From the NCBI GenBank assembly GCA_903864265.1, contig CAIPFN010000359.1, positions 1 to 39,913 of the forward strand: DNA of 39,913 bases. The letters run 5' to 3'. Shown one piece after another: positions 17,380 to 26,210 of the stretch. Both the position numbers and the translations under genes were made by a program. The stretch comes from an uncultured Bacteroidales bacterium. Its GTDB lineage: Bacteria > Bacteroidota > Bacteroidia > Bacteroidales > UBA4417. Within the stretch, counting starts at the first letter, position 1; the number at the start of each line of letters is the position of its first letter. The notes below the pieces were generated by a model, which made no database searches, was not told where the DNA came from, and worked only from the letters and a program-made list of their open reading frames with translations.

Positions 17380-18270
17380 ATGGCCTACGGTATAATCGAA
17401 TATGATGCTGCGGGTCTTCCAAAATGTGAACTGTGTGGCGAATATTTTAACAGGGTCGTATCGCATGTGCGTCAGAAACACGATTTAACGGCACGGGAAT
17501 ATAAGAAGCAATTCGGTTTTGATGTGAGTAAAGGAATTTGCAGTGCCGAAAGCAGTTTGCTTACCCGCGAAAAAACACTTTCAAATTACGATAAATGTAT
17601 CAGTCGAAACATTATAGGTCATAACCACAAATTTAAAAAACACCACAAAGGACGCACGCGCGACCAGGTATCGGAACAAACCAGGATTATGCTCCGTAAA
17701 CGGCTTGAAGGTGTTGATCAGGAAAAAGTTAAAGCACACTGCAGCTTACTTGGACTATCCGGGATAGGTAATAAGGCAAAGCGCTACAAACGATTAAGGG
17801 CAGGACGAACCGAATTTTTTGATACAGAACTTGTAAAAAACCGAAACCGTTTACTTGCTCATTTTGATGAAGAAATTGTAAGCTGGACGATAGATGAAGC
17901 GCTACGTTGCCATGCGAACTGGAATCCGAAACGATGCGGGATGCATACCTGGTTGTATTCTATTGCAAATCATCTGAAGCTGCAGCATGAATTTAAAAAG
18001 GAACGACTTACCTATATTGAGGATTATTCCCGCATGGCTTCGTATTCGATATGCAGCCAGGAACCTTCACACGACTCGAAACTTATAACTAAATGCATGG
18101 GCGAACTTACCGAACGGCAGCGCGAAGTAATCCGCCTGCTGAGCGAAGGGTATAAAGTGGGAGAACTGGCCGTACGTTATGCGAAAACGCCAAAGGCTAT
18201 GAAAGCCTATGTATGGAGCATAAGGCAGTTATTTCGCGGGAAACTGATTGAAAATGATATTATGGTTTAA
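17380..18270 (+). CDS. MucR/Ros-like C2H2 zinc finger fused to sigma-70-like regions 2 and 4
   Basis: N-term CELCGEYFNRVVSHVRQKHDLTAREYKKQFG; middle NWNPKRCGMHTWLYSIANHLKLQHEFKKER (ECF region-2-like); C-term LTERQREVIRLLSEGYKVGELAVRYAKTPKAMKAYVWSIRQLFRGKL (region 4 HTH). Confidence 0.75.
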   Translation: MAYGIIEYDAAGLPKCELCGEYFNRVVSHVRQKHDLTAREYKKQFGFDVSKGICSAESSLLTREKTLSNYDKCISRNIIGHNHKFKKHHKGRTRDQVSEQTRIMLRKRLEGVDQEKVKAHCSLLGLSGIGNKAKRYKRLRAGRTEFFDTELVKNRNRLLAHFDEEIVSWTIDEALRCHANWNPKRCGMHTWLYSIANHLKLQHEFKKERLTYIEDYSRMASYSICSQEPSHDSKLITKCMGELTERQREVIRLLSEGYKVGELAVRYAKTPKAMKAYVWSIRQLFRGKLIENDIMV

Positions 18271-18280
18271 TAATGCGTTT

Positions 18281-20512
18281 ATGAAATTAATTATAGGTAA
18301 TTCCAATATTCCTTTAGCAACAGGCATCAGCCTTCCGCTTGTTCTCCGTTCGCCACTTTTCGACACCAGCGACGGCAAAACCCCGGGAAGTTTTATCTTT
18401 AATTTTAATCTTCCGGCAACGCCTGATCTTCGTCGACAATTTGGACAGGCTCACCGGACACTTCGCGGCGGAAGGGCAACGGCAACGCTGCCATATAAAT
18501 TAAAAGATGGAAGTTTAAAATACGAAGGAACCTGCACACTTATAGAAGCCGATTCAGATTCATACTCAATTAGTTTTGCGGTCGAAAATGGTGATCTGGC
18601 ATTTGCGTTAAAAGATAAAACGTTGAAAGATCTTGATCTGGGGGGAGACATACCTGTAGCAGATGTTTTTTCGCTTGCAAATATGCCCACCGAGGGAGAT
18701 TTGATAAATATTCAAACGGATCACGAACAGCATTTCGCGGGTACTTTTAATTCTGGATTGATAATCCAGGATCTTACCAATTCAATGAGTAGTAATGGTG
18801 GAATTTTTACAGCTCCTAATGCCGTATCGTTGACTCTTCGCCTGAAGATTATTTATCATTACCTGGATGGTAATTGCCTGTTGCGTTTAAAGGTAAACGG
18901 TATTGATGCAGTTGTTTTGACAATGAATGATAAATCAATCTATTGGGCCGAATTGAATGAATCTATTGCATTGAATTTATCGGCAGGAGATGTAGTTTCG
19001 ATCTATTTTGATTTAATTACAACCTATGATGCATTACATAATGGATGGTATCTGTATTATAAAATGGGTAAGGGAGGATTCATTGAATTTTCATCTGTGA
19101 ATATATTCAATATGGCATGCCAGGGGAATCAGAATACGTTTGATTTTGCCATTTTCCCGGTCGAAAATCCTGAGTTTTTTACCAATTTCCCGGATGATCA
19201 TTTCATGCTAGATAATCGAAGCCTAAAGGAATTATATTCGAAATATTTTCCGGTACAGAATTATTACAAGGATGGACAATTTTCGATGATCCTGGGAGGA
19301 CACCTGGAGGGAGAATATTTAAGCGCATCAAATTTGTTTACTCCATTCGTTTATTTTAATACCCTTTTAAATAAAATCTCTGCAGCTGCCGGGTACCGCA
19401 TTTTAAACAGCCCATATACCGGAAACGAATCGACTGCGAACAGCCATTACAATGCTGTTCTATATTATCCTTTTGCCGAAAATACCTATCTGGAAAGCGA
19501 TACACATATTGCTCCAGTAAAGCCAACTTTTAATCTCATTGACCATGTTCCGGCCATGAGCCAGATCGAGTTCCTTCGCGAAGCTGCCAAGGTAGCCGGC
19601 ATGCGTCTGGTGGTAAGTAACAATGAGCGTACCATTACCTTTGTTTCGCTTCAGGATCAGATAAATCTAGCGCCAAAACAATTCCCGGGAATTCTTCAGG
19701 CAAATCCATTGATAAAAGTATCCCCTGAATACAAAGGCATTAAGTTCGAATTTAAAAAAGCGCCGCGCGATAATTACATTGCCGGTCACCTTAAGGAAAT
19801 TGATCCGACAATCGTGTATAAAGGTTCTGTCGCCAATCCTCACGATCTTTTTGCCATAACAGGTCAGAAAATAAACGATTGTTATCTGATGCTGGCCGTA
19901 AACGAATTATATGTCTGGAGATACGATCCCAAAACATACCAGGTTGGCTGGATGTTCTACAGTACGAACTTTTTTCTTTCATACCAGGAAGGCGTAGAAC
20001 CATTCCTTACCATAAGCAACGAATTTTGCCCGCTCCTTACCCATGCAACAATGGATAATACGGTTGTATCTGCCGTTGAACGCGGTTGGCTTATACCAGT
20101 AACCTCGCAGCCGGGTATTATGGAAGGCGTTCCGAATACCGATAACGAATTCAGCAAACAGATCTTGTTTTACCGTGGTATGCAACTCGATGGACAAGGG
20201 AATCTATACCCGCTCGGGACACCTGGAAATAAGAACTTCAACAACGATATTTTCGGTTTCAGTGTTGCTCTTTGTGCTGCCGGAGATTCCGCTAATATGT
20301 ATCTCGCCCACAAAACCTTTATGAATTGGCTGGCCTATGATGCAAAGCCGGTTACATATAAGGCAATATTTACGCGCGGCCAGCTCGCGGCCACTAAACT
20401 GCATGAGCCCTACATTGATACACACGGCGTTGTTTTCCTGATAAAAGAAATCCGCATCAATTTGATGACCGATGGATTGAGCATTGCCGAAATGGATATC
20501 TATACCAGGTAA
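18281..20512 (+). CDS. Large tail / baseplate protein
   Basis: About 743 aa, tail module just upstream of lysis genes; start refined to ATG 18281. Confidence 0.55.
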   Translation: MKLIIGNSNIPLATGISLPLVLRSPLFDTSDGKTPGSFIFNFNLPATPDLRRQFGQAHRTLRGGRATATLPYKLKDGSLKYEGTCTLIEADSDSYSISFAVENGDLAFALKDKTLKDLDLGGDIPVADVFSLANMPTEGDLINIQTDHEQHFAGTFNSGLIIQDLTNSMSSNGGIFTAPNAVSLTLRLKIIYHYLDGNCLLRLKVNGIDAVVLTMNDKSIYWAELNESIALNLSAGDVVSIYFDLITTYDALHNGWYLYYKMGKGGFIEFSSVNIFNMACQGNQNTFDFAIFPVENPEFFTNFPDDHFMLDNRSLKELYSKYFPVQNYYKDGQFSMILGGHLEGEYLSASNLFTPFVYFNTLLNKISAAAGYRILNSPYTGNESTANSHYNAVLYYPFAENTYLESDTHIAPVKPTFNLIDHVPAMSQIEFLREAAKVAGMRLVVSNNERTITFVSLQDQINLAPKQFPGILQANPLIKVSPEYKGIKFEFKKAPRDNYIAGHLKEIDPTIVYKGSVANPHDLFAITGQKINDCYLMLAVNELYVWRYDPKTYQVGWMFYSTNFFLSYQEGVEPFLTISNEFCPLLTHATMDNTVVSAVERGWLIPVTSQPGIMEGVPNTDNEFSKQILFYRGMQLDGQGNLYPLGTPGNKNFNNDIFGFSVALCAAGDSANMYLAHKTFMNWLAYDAKPVTYKAIFTRGQLAATKLHEPYIDTHGVVFLIKEIRINLMTDGLSIAEMDIYTR

Positions 20513-20516
20513 TAAT

Positions 20517-20552
20517 GTCCTTTATATAAATATAAGTAAAAGTGTAATTTGT
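20517..20552 (+). promoter_or_regulatory. Putative phage late promoter (lysis operon)
   Basis: GTCCTTTA (20517-20524), N19, GTAATTTG (20544-20551). Confidence 0.6.
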
Positions 20553-20558
20553 AATAAA

Positions 20559-21023
20559 ATGAAAAACATGTACAGGATCCCCTACATCATTCATCAGATT
20601 TGCGCTACAATAGTTCAGATTTTTGCATTTGTAATTCTTTATCTCACTCCTATTGCCAACTATGTTCATATTGTCCTGGTGCTGATTGCTATCGACCTGA
20701 TCACGGGTATCTATGCATCGCTCAAAGAAGGACAGAAATTCGAAGCGAGGAAACTTCGTGACACGGTGGAAAAATTTGTCTTTTATGCGCTGGCAATAAT
20801 ATCAGCATATATGCTGCAGCGTATTATTTCGGAAGGTGTTGAACTTCCCAGGATAGTAGCGATATATATAGCCAGTATCGAAGTAAAATCAATTTACGAA
20901 AACATCAGCCGGATCACTAAAACTGATTTAGCAATGGCGCTTTGGGAAACGCTGAAAACAAAACTTGATGCCCTAATGAGTAATATGAAAGAAAAAAATA
21001 GCCAGGCAAATGACAAAGCTTAA
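20559..21023 (+). CDS. Phage holin family protein
   Basis: TM segments and DLITGIYASLKEGQKFEARKLRDTVEKFVFYALAIISAYMLQ, holin_4-like; upstream of amidase. Confidence 0.75.
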   Translation: MKNMYRIPYIIHQICATIVQIFAFVILYLTPIANYVHIVLVLIAIDLITGIYASLKEGQKFEARKLRDTVEKFVFYALAIISAYMLQRIISEGVELPRIVAIYIASIEVKSIYENISRITKTDLAMALWETLKTKLDALMSNMKEKNSQANDKA

Positions 21024-21492
21024 ATACCTCGTAATTCATTGTACGGCCACCCCTGAAGGCCGAGAAGTAACTAGTGAACAGATACGTCACTGGCACCTCG
21101 ATCCTCCTCCTGCAGGCCGCGGATGGCGTCAGGTAGGTTATACTGACCTTATTAACCTGAACGGAGGCGTTGAACGCCTGGTAGCGAATAACGAAGACGC
21201 CAATGTGGATTCCTGGGAAATCACGAACGGCGTCGAAGGAATCAATTCCATCTGCCGGCATGTCGTTTATGCCGGTGGTTTAACAGCTGATGCCAAATCG
21301 CCGAAAGATACCCGGACGAATGATCAGAAGGTGGCCATGATCAAATACGTTCGCGAATTCCTGGTAAAGAATCCGCAAGCATTGGTAGCCGGTCACAACC
21401 AGTTCGCACAAAAAGCCTGTCCTTCCTTCAATGTGCCTGCATGGCTTAAAGCCATCGGAATTAATTCAAAGAACATTTATATCCACCTGTAA
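21010..21492 (+). CDS. N-acetylmuramoyl-L-alanine amidase (endolysin)
   Basis: KYLVIHCTATPEGREVTSEQIRHWHLDPPPAGRGWRQVGYTDLI...VAGHNQFAQKACPSFNVPAWL: Amidase_2 pattern. Confidence 0.88.
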   Translation: MTKLKYLVIHCTATPEGREVTSEQIRHWHLDPPPAGRGWRQVGYTDLINLNGGVERLVANNEDANVDSWEITNGVEGINSICRHVVYAGGLTADAKSPKDTRTNDQKVAMIKYVREFLVKNPQALVAGHNQFAQKACPSFNVPAWLKAIGINSKNIYIHL

Positions 21493-22082
21493 TGAAAAAA
21501 TACTTCAGTTCAATCGCTTTTATCATTCTGGGAGCCGTTATTATGGCCGCGCTGATGAGGGAATGCGATCACCAATCCGAAACAATCAAATGGAAAGCGA
21601 TTACATCCGTTAAGGATTCAATCGTTGAAATTCCTGTGGATAAAACGCATGATAAGCCAGCTCCAACAGATAAACACGATACCGTTATCCGTGAAGTTGA
21701 TTCAGCCGCTATCCGGAATAATGCAATTGTTACGTTTTACGCTTACAATGCCAGGTATGAATATGATCTCCCGATTCTCGATGACTCAACCGGAAAATAT
21801 AACCTGGTCACATCAGTGCAATTCAATCAACTGGGAAAATACAGGCTGGTAGGCCATGGTTATGTGAAATACCGCATCAAAACAACCGAAAGAACCATTC
21901 CTGCCATAACAAGGAATAAAGTGTTTATAGGGGCTTCTTTGGCTTCGGACAGGATTTATCTTTCCACGTCGGCAGATCTTTACCTGGTCACAAAGCGCGA
22001 TAATCTTTACCAGGCATCTATCGATCCATTTAAGCATATTTATAAGGCCGGTACCGCCGTAAAAATAAGACTCCGGAAGTAG
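21492..22082 (+). CDS. Membrane-anchored lysis accessory protein (spanin-like candidate)
   Basis: Single N-terminal TM, gene placement after endolysin. Confidence 0.4.
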   Translation: MKKYFSSIAFIILGAVIMAALMRECDHQSETIKWKAITSVKDSIVEIPVDKTHDKPAPTDKHDTVIREVDSAAIRNNAIVTFYAYNARYEYDLPILDDSTGKYNLVTSVQFNQLGKYRLVGHGYVKYRIKTTERTIPAITRNKVFIGASLASDRIYLSTSADLYLVTKRDNLYQASIDPFKHIYKAGTAVKIRLRK

Positions 22083-22117
22083 GAATAAGAGCGTTCTTTG
22101 ATTTTTTCGATTCCTGG

Positions 22118-22152
22118 AACGGGCTGCAGCAATGTGGCCCGTTTTATTTTTT
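22118..22152. terminator. Terminator between convergent lysis and integrase genes
   Basis: AACGGGC-TGCAGCAATGTG-GCCCGTT followed by TTATTTTTTC. Confidence 0.7.
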
Positions 22153-23343
22153 CAGCTGGCTCAGGAACGCCGGACGGAAATCCATAACCTTCTGCGACTT
22201 TTCACCGAAATGCTGGTGAACATACCGAATCGTACTTTCGACAGAGGTATGTCCCAGGTGAGATTTTACTTCAGCGATCGTTGCTCCGCTCTCCAGGAGT
22301 TTACCCGCTCCGGTATGTTTGAAGCTGTAAAACTTATATAACTGCGATAAATTAAGCGCATCCCTGTGTGTTGCAAACCTGTTCGTAAAATGATTCTTAC
22401 CATGTGGCTCAGTACCTGGTATTCCCTTTTTCCCGAAAACATAAAAATTTCGCTGGTATCCCATGAGTTTAAAATCGTGACAAAGCTCGAGCATTGCATC
22501 CGGCATTGAAATACGCCTGGCGCCGGTCTTACCGGTATCAATCCGGATATAAATCCGCTGGTTATGAAAATCGATATCCTCTATTTTCATAAGGCGCAAT
22601 TCATTCCCGGGCCTGCAGCATAAATAAAATTCGAACAGGCTGGCCAGGAACATCTGGGGATCATTTATCGCCACATAATTAAGGAAAGTTACCATGTCTT
22701 CGTCCATAATCGGCCTGGCGGCCATATCCTTTGTCTTTTTTCCCCTGGGGAGATCTTCCATGGGAATGGTTTCAACAATCTTTTTTTTCTTGAAATACTG
22801 GAACATCATGCCCACATTCTGCCGGTATTTATTGATCGTAATGCGGTCCAGTTTGCGATCGTTCACCAGGTAGTTGAAAAAATCCTTCACCATATCGTTT
22901 GTTATTTCAAACGGCCGGATATTATTCAATCCTTTATTCTCCAGGTATTGGCAGAACAGGCGGATCTTTGAGTTATAGGACTCATAACTCTTGGGAGAAA
23001 TCTCCTGTTTTTTCTCCAGGAGAAACTGCGACATGTACTTCCGGAGATGGTTGAAGTCCTTCTTATTCGCGCCCCAGTGCGCTTTTACCTGGCCGTATTC
23101 GATCTCATCGGTATAGATGTATTTTGTTTTGTCCCATGGGCGCCAACCGCTGGTGAGCTTTCGGGTATAATATTCGATCAGCTCATCGGCATATTTTCGC
23201 TTTTCGGGATCCGGTTTATTTTTAAATCCCTTATAAACGCGAAATCGCTGCATCAATCCTTTTGGATTAAAGCAGCGATATTCAACAAACCATCCCGTAT
23301 CTCCCGATACCAAATAAGGCAAAACAACTTCGACGTTTTTCAT
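22144..23343 (-). CDS. int: Tyrosine recombinase / phage integrase
   Basis: CCRPGNELRLMKIEDID (Arg I), YSFKHTGAGKLLESGATIAEVKSHLGHTSVESTIRYVH (box II with catalytic Tyr). Confidence 0.92.
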   Translation of the reverse strand: MKNVEVVLPYLVSGDTGWFVEYRCFNPKGLMQRFRVYKGFKNKPDPEKRKYADELIEYYTRKLTSGWRPWDKTKYIYTDEIEYGQVKAHWGANKKDFNHLRKYMSQFLLEKKQEISPKSYESYNSKIRLFCQYLENKGLNNIRPFEITNDMVKDFFNYLVNDRKLDRITINKYRQNVGMMFQYFKKKKIVETIPMEDLPRGKKTKDMAARPIMDEDMVTFLNYVAINDPQMFLASLFEFYLCCRPGNELRLMKIEDIDFHNQRIYIRIDTGKTGARRISMPDAMLELCHDFKLMGYQRNFYVFGKKGIPGTEPHGKNHFTNRFATHRDALNLSQLYKFYSFKHTGAGKLLESGATIAEVKSHLGHTSVESTIRYVHQHFGEKSQKVMDFRPAFLSQLKK

Positions 23344-23358
23344 TTTTCAAGTTATTCT

Positions 23359-23376
23359 GCGTCCCCACGCCATAAC
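23359..23376. repeat. 18-bp direct repeat copy 1
   Basis: GCGTCCCCACGCCATAAC, identical to 24861-24878. Confidence 0.95.
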
Positions 23377-23605
23377 TTTTTGTCTGAAAAACCTGTCTAT
23401 TTTTTCATTCAATTCCTGGAAGTCCCTATTAACGGTACTTTCCGGGGTTTTGTGGAGCGTATGGGAAGCGTATAATTACTCCAAACCATGCAGCTGGTCA
23501 GCTACTTACAATTTGTCTGTTTTGTATTTTTTTGATCTCATACTTTACTTTTTGTCTGGAAATTAATCTTTACAGCTTATTATATTTACTATGTATAACC
23601 TTAAG

Positions 23606-23968
23606 TTAGCCTGAATTTGACTTCCTTGATGGTGGTGATACTCCTATTTCCCTATTCAACTGCGCAATAATTTTTTCTTTATGATGTAGTTGTTCTTTCA
23701 AAGTCTCAATAATGCCATCCTTTTTTAAGCAATCCTTGCAATCTCCATATTTTTCTATTGGTTCAGCAACTGATGTATATTTTTCACCGAAAAAATAAGA
23801 GATAGGAATTCTAAGGTGACTCGATAGAATTTCAAGATCCTTTACCGTAAATGTTTGATTATTAAGTTTATTATCCAAACCTGTTACGGTAACGCCTAAT
23901 ATCTCTGCGAATTCCTTCCGTGTTAATCTGAATTTATTTTTAAGTAAGGTTAACTTGCTGTAATCCAT
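23606..23968 (-). CDS. XRE-family HTH repressor (CI-like)
   Basis: LTRKEFAEILGVTVTGLDNKLNNQTFTVKDLEILSSHLRIPISYFFG; C-terminal coiled coil; CxxC. Confidence 0.8.
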   Translation of the reverse strand: MDYSKLTLLKNKFRLTRKEFAEILGVTVTGLDNKLNNQTFTVKDLEILSSHLRIPISYFFGEKYTSVAEPIEKYGDCKDCLKKDGIIETLKEQLHHKEKIIAQLNREIGVSPPSRKSNSG

Positions 23969-23978
23969 TGACTTTTAA

Positions 23979-24021
23979 TTAGAATTATTCTAAATATAGA
24001 TTTATTTCTACTTAAAAGTAG
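23979..24021. promoter_or_regulatory. Operator region between repressor and Cro-like gene
   Basis: Palindromes TTAGAATTATTCTAA (23979-23993) and CTACTTAAAAGTAG (24008-24021). Confidence 0.6.
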
Positions 24022-24104
24022 AGTTTACTTGACTTTTGAGTATTAATTAGTTTACATTCGCATTGTAAAAATTACAACTTTTAACAGAACAATACAATCA
24101 AAAG

Positions 24105-24317
24105 ATGGATTTCTCCGGAAAATTAAACTTTACAGACTATTACAAAAGCTACTCAGAATCTCAGGGTGAACTGCGCCGAAGGATATGTGACAGGCTGGAA
24201 ATAAGCTTCAAAACATTCTATAATAAAATGAATGGAAATTCATGGACAACAATAGAACTGGAAGCTATTGAAAAAATAGTAAACGATTTGAATACCGAAC
24301 TTTCAAATGCATTCTGA
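24105..24317 (+). CDS. Small HTH (Cro-like) regulator
   Basis: 70 aa, RRRICDRLEISFKTFYNKMNGNSWTTIELEAIEKI; divergent from repressor. Confidence 0.55.
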   Translation: MDFSGKLNFTDYYKSYSESQGELRRRICDRLEISFKTFYNKMNGNSWTTIELEAIEKIVNDLNTELSNAF

Positions 24318-24858
24318 TATGAGCAAAGAAATCTATTGGAACGAAACCCGGAATGTTCTTCTAACCGAAGTCATCGAAACCGCTAAAAATATGCGCCTGG
24401 ATGAATGGCCGGGTGAAGATATTCAGCGATACGATTCTGAAATTGCCAGTCAGCGGCCTAAGGTATATAAAGCCCTCTGTGAAGGGTTTGGTTATGGTCC
24501 GCAATTCGCTTTCAACAGGGTTTACCAGTTCTCGGCCTGTAATTTTTCCACGCACGACGGCCGGGCCGATATCGGTGTCGACTGGCTGTTCACGGTCGAA
24601 CGTGTGCCCTGCCCTGTGAGGCATAAATGCAGTGCCGGTTATTGCTCCAACGAAAACATGCTTTCCGTAAGGGAAACGGAGATCGTTAGATTATTCGCCC
24701 AGGGCTGTGACGAAGACTCGATAGCCGTGAAGCTTTTCATTGCGCGCTCAACCGTGCACAACCACATGACGAATATCTACCACAAATTAGGTCTGTCAGG
24801 AAATACCCATCCCGAACGCCTGTTGCTGAGCTACGCCTATTCAAACAAAATAATCTAA
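24307..24858 (+). CDS. LuxR-type HTH regulator with Cys-rich linker
   Basis: LSVRETEIVRLFAQGCDEDSIAVKLFIARSTVHNHMTNIYHKLGL is a GerE/LuxR HTH; preceded by CPVRHKCSAGYC. Confidence 0.8.
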   Translation: MHSDMSKEIYWNETRNVLLTEVIETAKNMRLDEWPGEDIQRYDSEIASQRPKVYKALCEGFGYGPQFAFNRVYQFSACNFSTHDGRADIGVDWLFTVERVPCPVRHKCSAGYCSNENMLSVRETEIVRLFAQGCDEDSIAVKLFIARSTVHNHMTNIYHKLGLSGNTHPERLLLSYAYSNKII

Positions 24859-24860
24859 CC

Positions 24861-24878
24861 GCGTCCCCACGCCATAAC
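24861..24878. repeat. 18-bp direct repeat copy 2
   Basis: GCGTCCCCACGCCATAAC. Confidence 0.95.
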
Positions 24879-24888
24879 AATCAGAATC

Positions 24889-25071
24889 ATGAAAAGAAAA
24901 ATGTCCCTTTTTCGCGTGTACTATTCCATGATCGTGAATGGTACCGAGTATCCCAAAGATGCACCGTTTTCAGCTGTTTCAACCGATGATGCCGAAAAGC
25001 AGCTGGAGGCCAAATTAAAAGTCTACGGCGTGACTGATTACAAAATCAAAGAAACCCTTAAAGAATCCTGA
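24889..25071 (+). CDS. Small early protein, unknown
   Basis: 60 aa in a compact same-strand series. Confidence 0.5.
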   Translation: MKRKMSLFRVYYSMIVNGTEYPKDAPFSAVSTDDAEKQLEAKLKVYGVTDYKIKETLKES

Positions 25072-25072
25072 C

Positions 25073-25315
25073 ATGAACGAAGACAGCGCATTGAAAATTT
25101 ACCGCGAGCTCTCGATATCTCAGTGCTCGTACAGCAGAACGCTAAAACAGATCAGGAAGGATCTGAACCGTATCAAATATCCTTTTCAGTCACGCAAAAG
25201 CCTGCTTCACGAAGAGCAGCGCATCCTGGAGATGAAGCAATCCGTCGATCTCTCCATCGAAAAAATGGCCGATAACCTCGATAGTTCAATGCTCAAACAA
25301 TTAGGCATATGCTGA
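25073..25315 (+). CDS. Small early protein, unknown
   Basis: 80 aa; overlaps next ORF. Confidence 0.5.
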   Translation: MNEDSALKIYRELSISQCSYSRTLKQIRKDLNRIKYPFQSRKSLLHEEQRILEMKQSVDLSIEKMADNLDSSMLKQLGIC

Positions 25316-25563
25316 ATCCGGCGATCATCTTACTTATTATCCTGGGCAGCGCTTTCGTGCTGCTGGTCCTGAGGACCATTTATCTGAACAAGAAAACAGA
25401 TCATTTCAGGAAGAATGTGGAAGTAGGAATGCTTTGCCGTTTCTACGTTAAGGAAGAAAAAAGGATTGGTGTCGTATCTACATATAACGATGGAGATATG
25501 ATCGTAACCGACGAATACAACGACATACATCTTTTGGAAACTTCAGAAATCTACCCGGTATGA
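25309..25563 (+). CDS. Small membrane-anchored protein
   Basis: N-terminal TM AIILLIILGSAFVLLVL. Confidence 0.5.
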   Translation: MLNPAIILLIILGSAFVLLVLRTIYLNKKTDHFRKNVEVGMLCRFYVKEEKRIGVVSTYNDGDMIVTDEYNDIHLLETSEIYPV

Positions 25564-25751
25564 CTTATCTACACGTCGAATCCAAGCCATTGCTCCAGAT
25601 CCTGCTCGATTCCTGCAAGGTGAATTTATCGTGCAAAAAAGCAGCTATCGAAGCAAAGCCCGACGATCTCTCCGACCTGAAATGGAAGGTAGCCTATATC
25701 CGGGAGCTGCAGCAGCTTCACGATCATATCGAGGGATTGTTACGAAAATAG
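25560..25751 (+). CDS. Small hypothetical protein
   Basis: 63 aa, ATGA-type overlap with previous ORF. Confidence 0.45.
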   Translation: MTYLHVESKPLLQILLDSCKVNLSCKKAAIEAKPDDLSDLKWKVAYIRELQQLHDHIEGLLRK

Positions 25752-25758
25752 TAAGGTC

Positions 25759-26208
25759 ATGTACAAATATGAAATCGTTCCGGATGGTACCGGCTTCTCT
25801 GTCGGTATTACATTTTCGATAAACTCGAAGCAGGTGGAAAGCATCAACCCTTTTTTCTTCAGCGGCGACGATGCATATACCTATGTCGAAAAACATATGA
25901 CGCGCTGGATCCACGATACGCTGGTAAAAATCGTGAGTCATTCCGAAAACGTGAAGCATTGCTCCTTTAACGGCGAATACAAGAATAAACGTCGCAAGAT
26001 GGCCAGCAACCGCCTGAAGGCTTACATCAGAACTTCCGAAACTGAAACTTTGCGCGGAATTACAATGCAGGTACTCAATTATGAGCAAGATCTGCGCGCC
26101 ATTCTTCCTTTTCCAACAAACCCATCTTACCAGAAATCCCTTAATAAACTCGACGACCTGGTAAGTGTCTGTTTACGCATCCGCAAACAATTAAAAAAAG
26201 CAATTTAA
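25759..26208 (+). CDS. Hypothetical early protein
   Basis: 149 aa, same-strand operon. Confidence 0.5.
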   Translation: MYKYEIVPDGTGFSVGITFSINSKQVESINPFFFSGDDAYTYVEKHMTRWIHDTLVKIVSHSENVKHCSFNGEYKNKRRKMASNRLKAYIRTSETETLRGITMQVLNYEQDLRAILPFPTNPSYQKSLNKLDDLVSVCLRIRKQLKKAI

Positions 26209-26210
26209 AA

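Noticed and set aside
17380-18270. Interpretation as an HNH or homing endonuclease intruding in the tail operon
   Set aside because: The C2H2 finger is MucR-like and the rest matches sigma regions 2 and 4; no HNH or GIY-YIG catalytic motif was found.
23047-23475. 142-aa + strand ORF
   Set aside because: Antisense to the integrase 5' region and covers its regulatory region.
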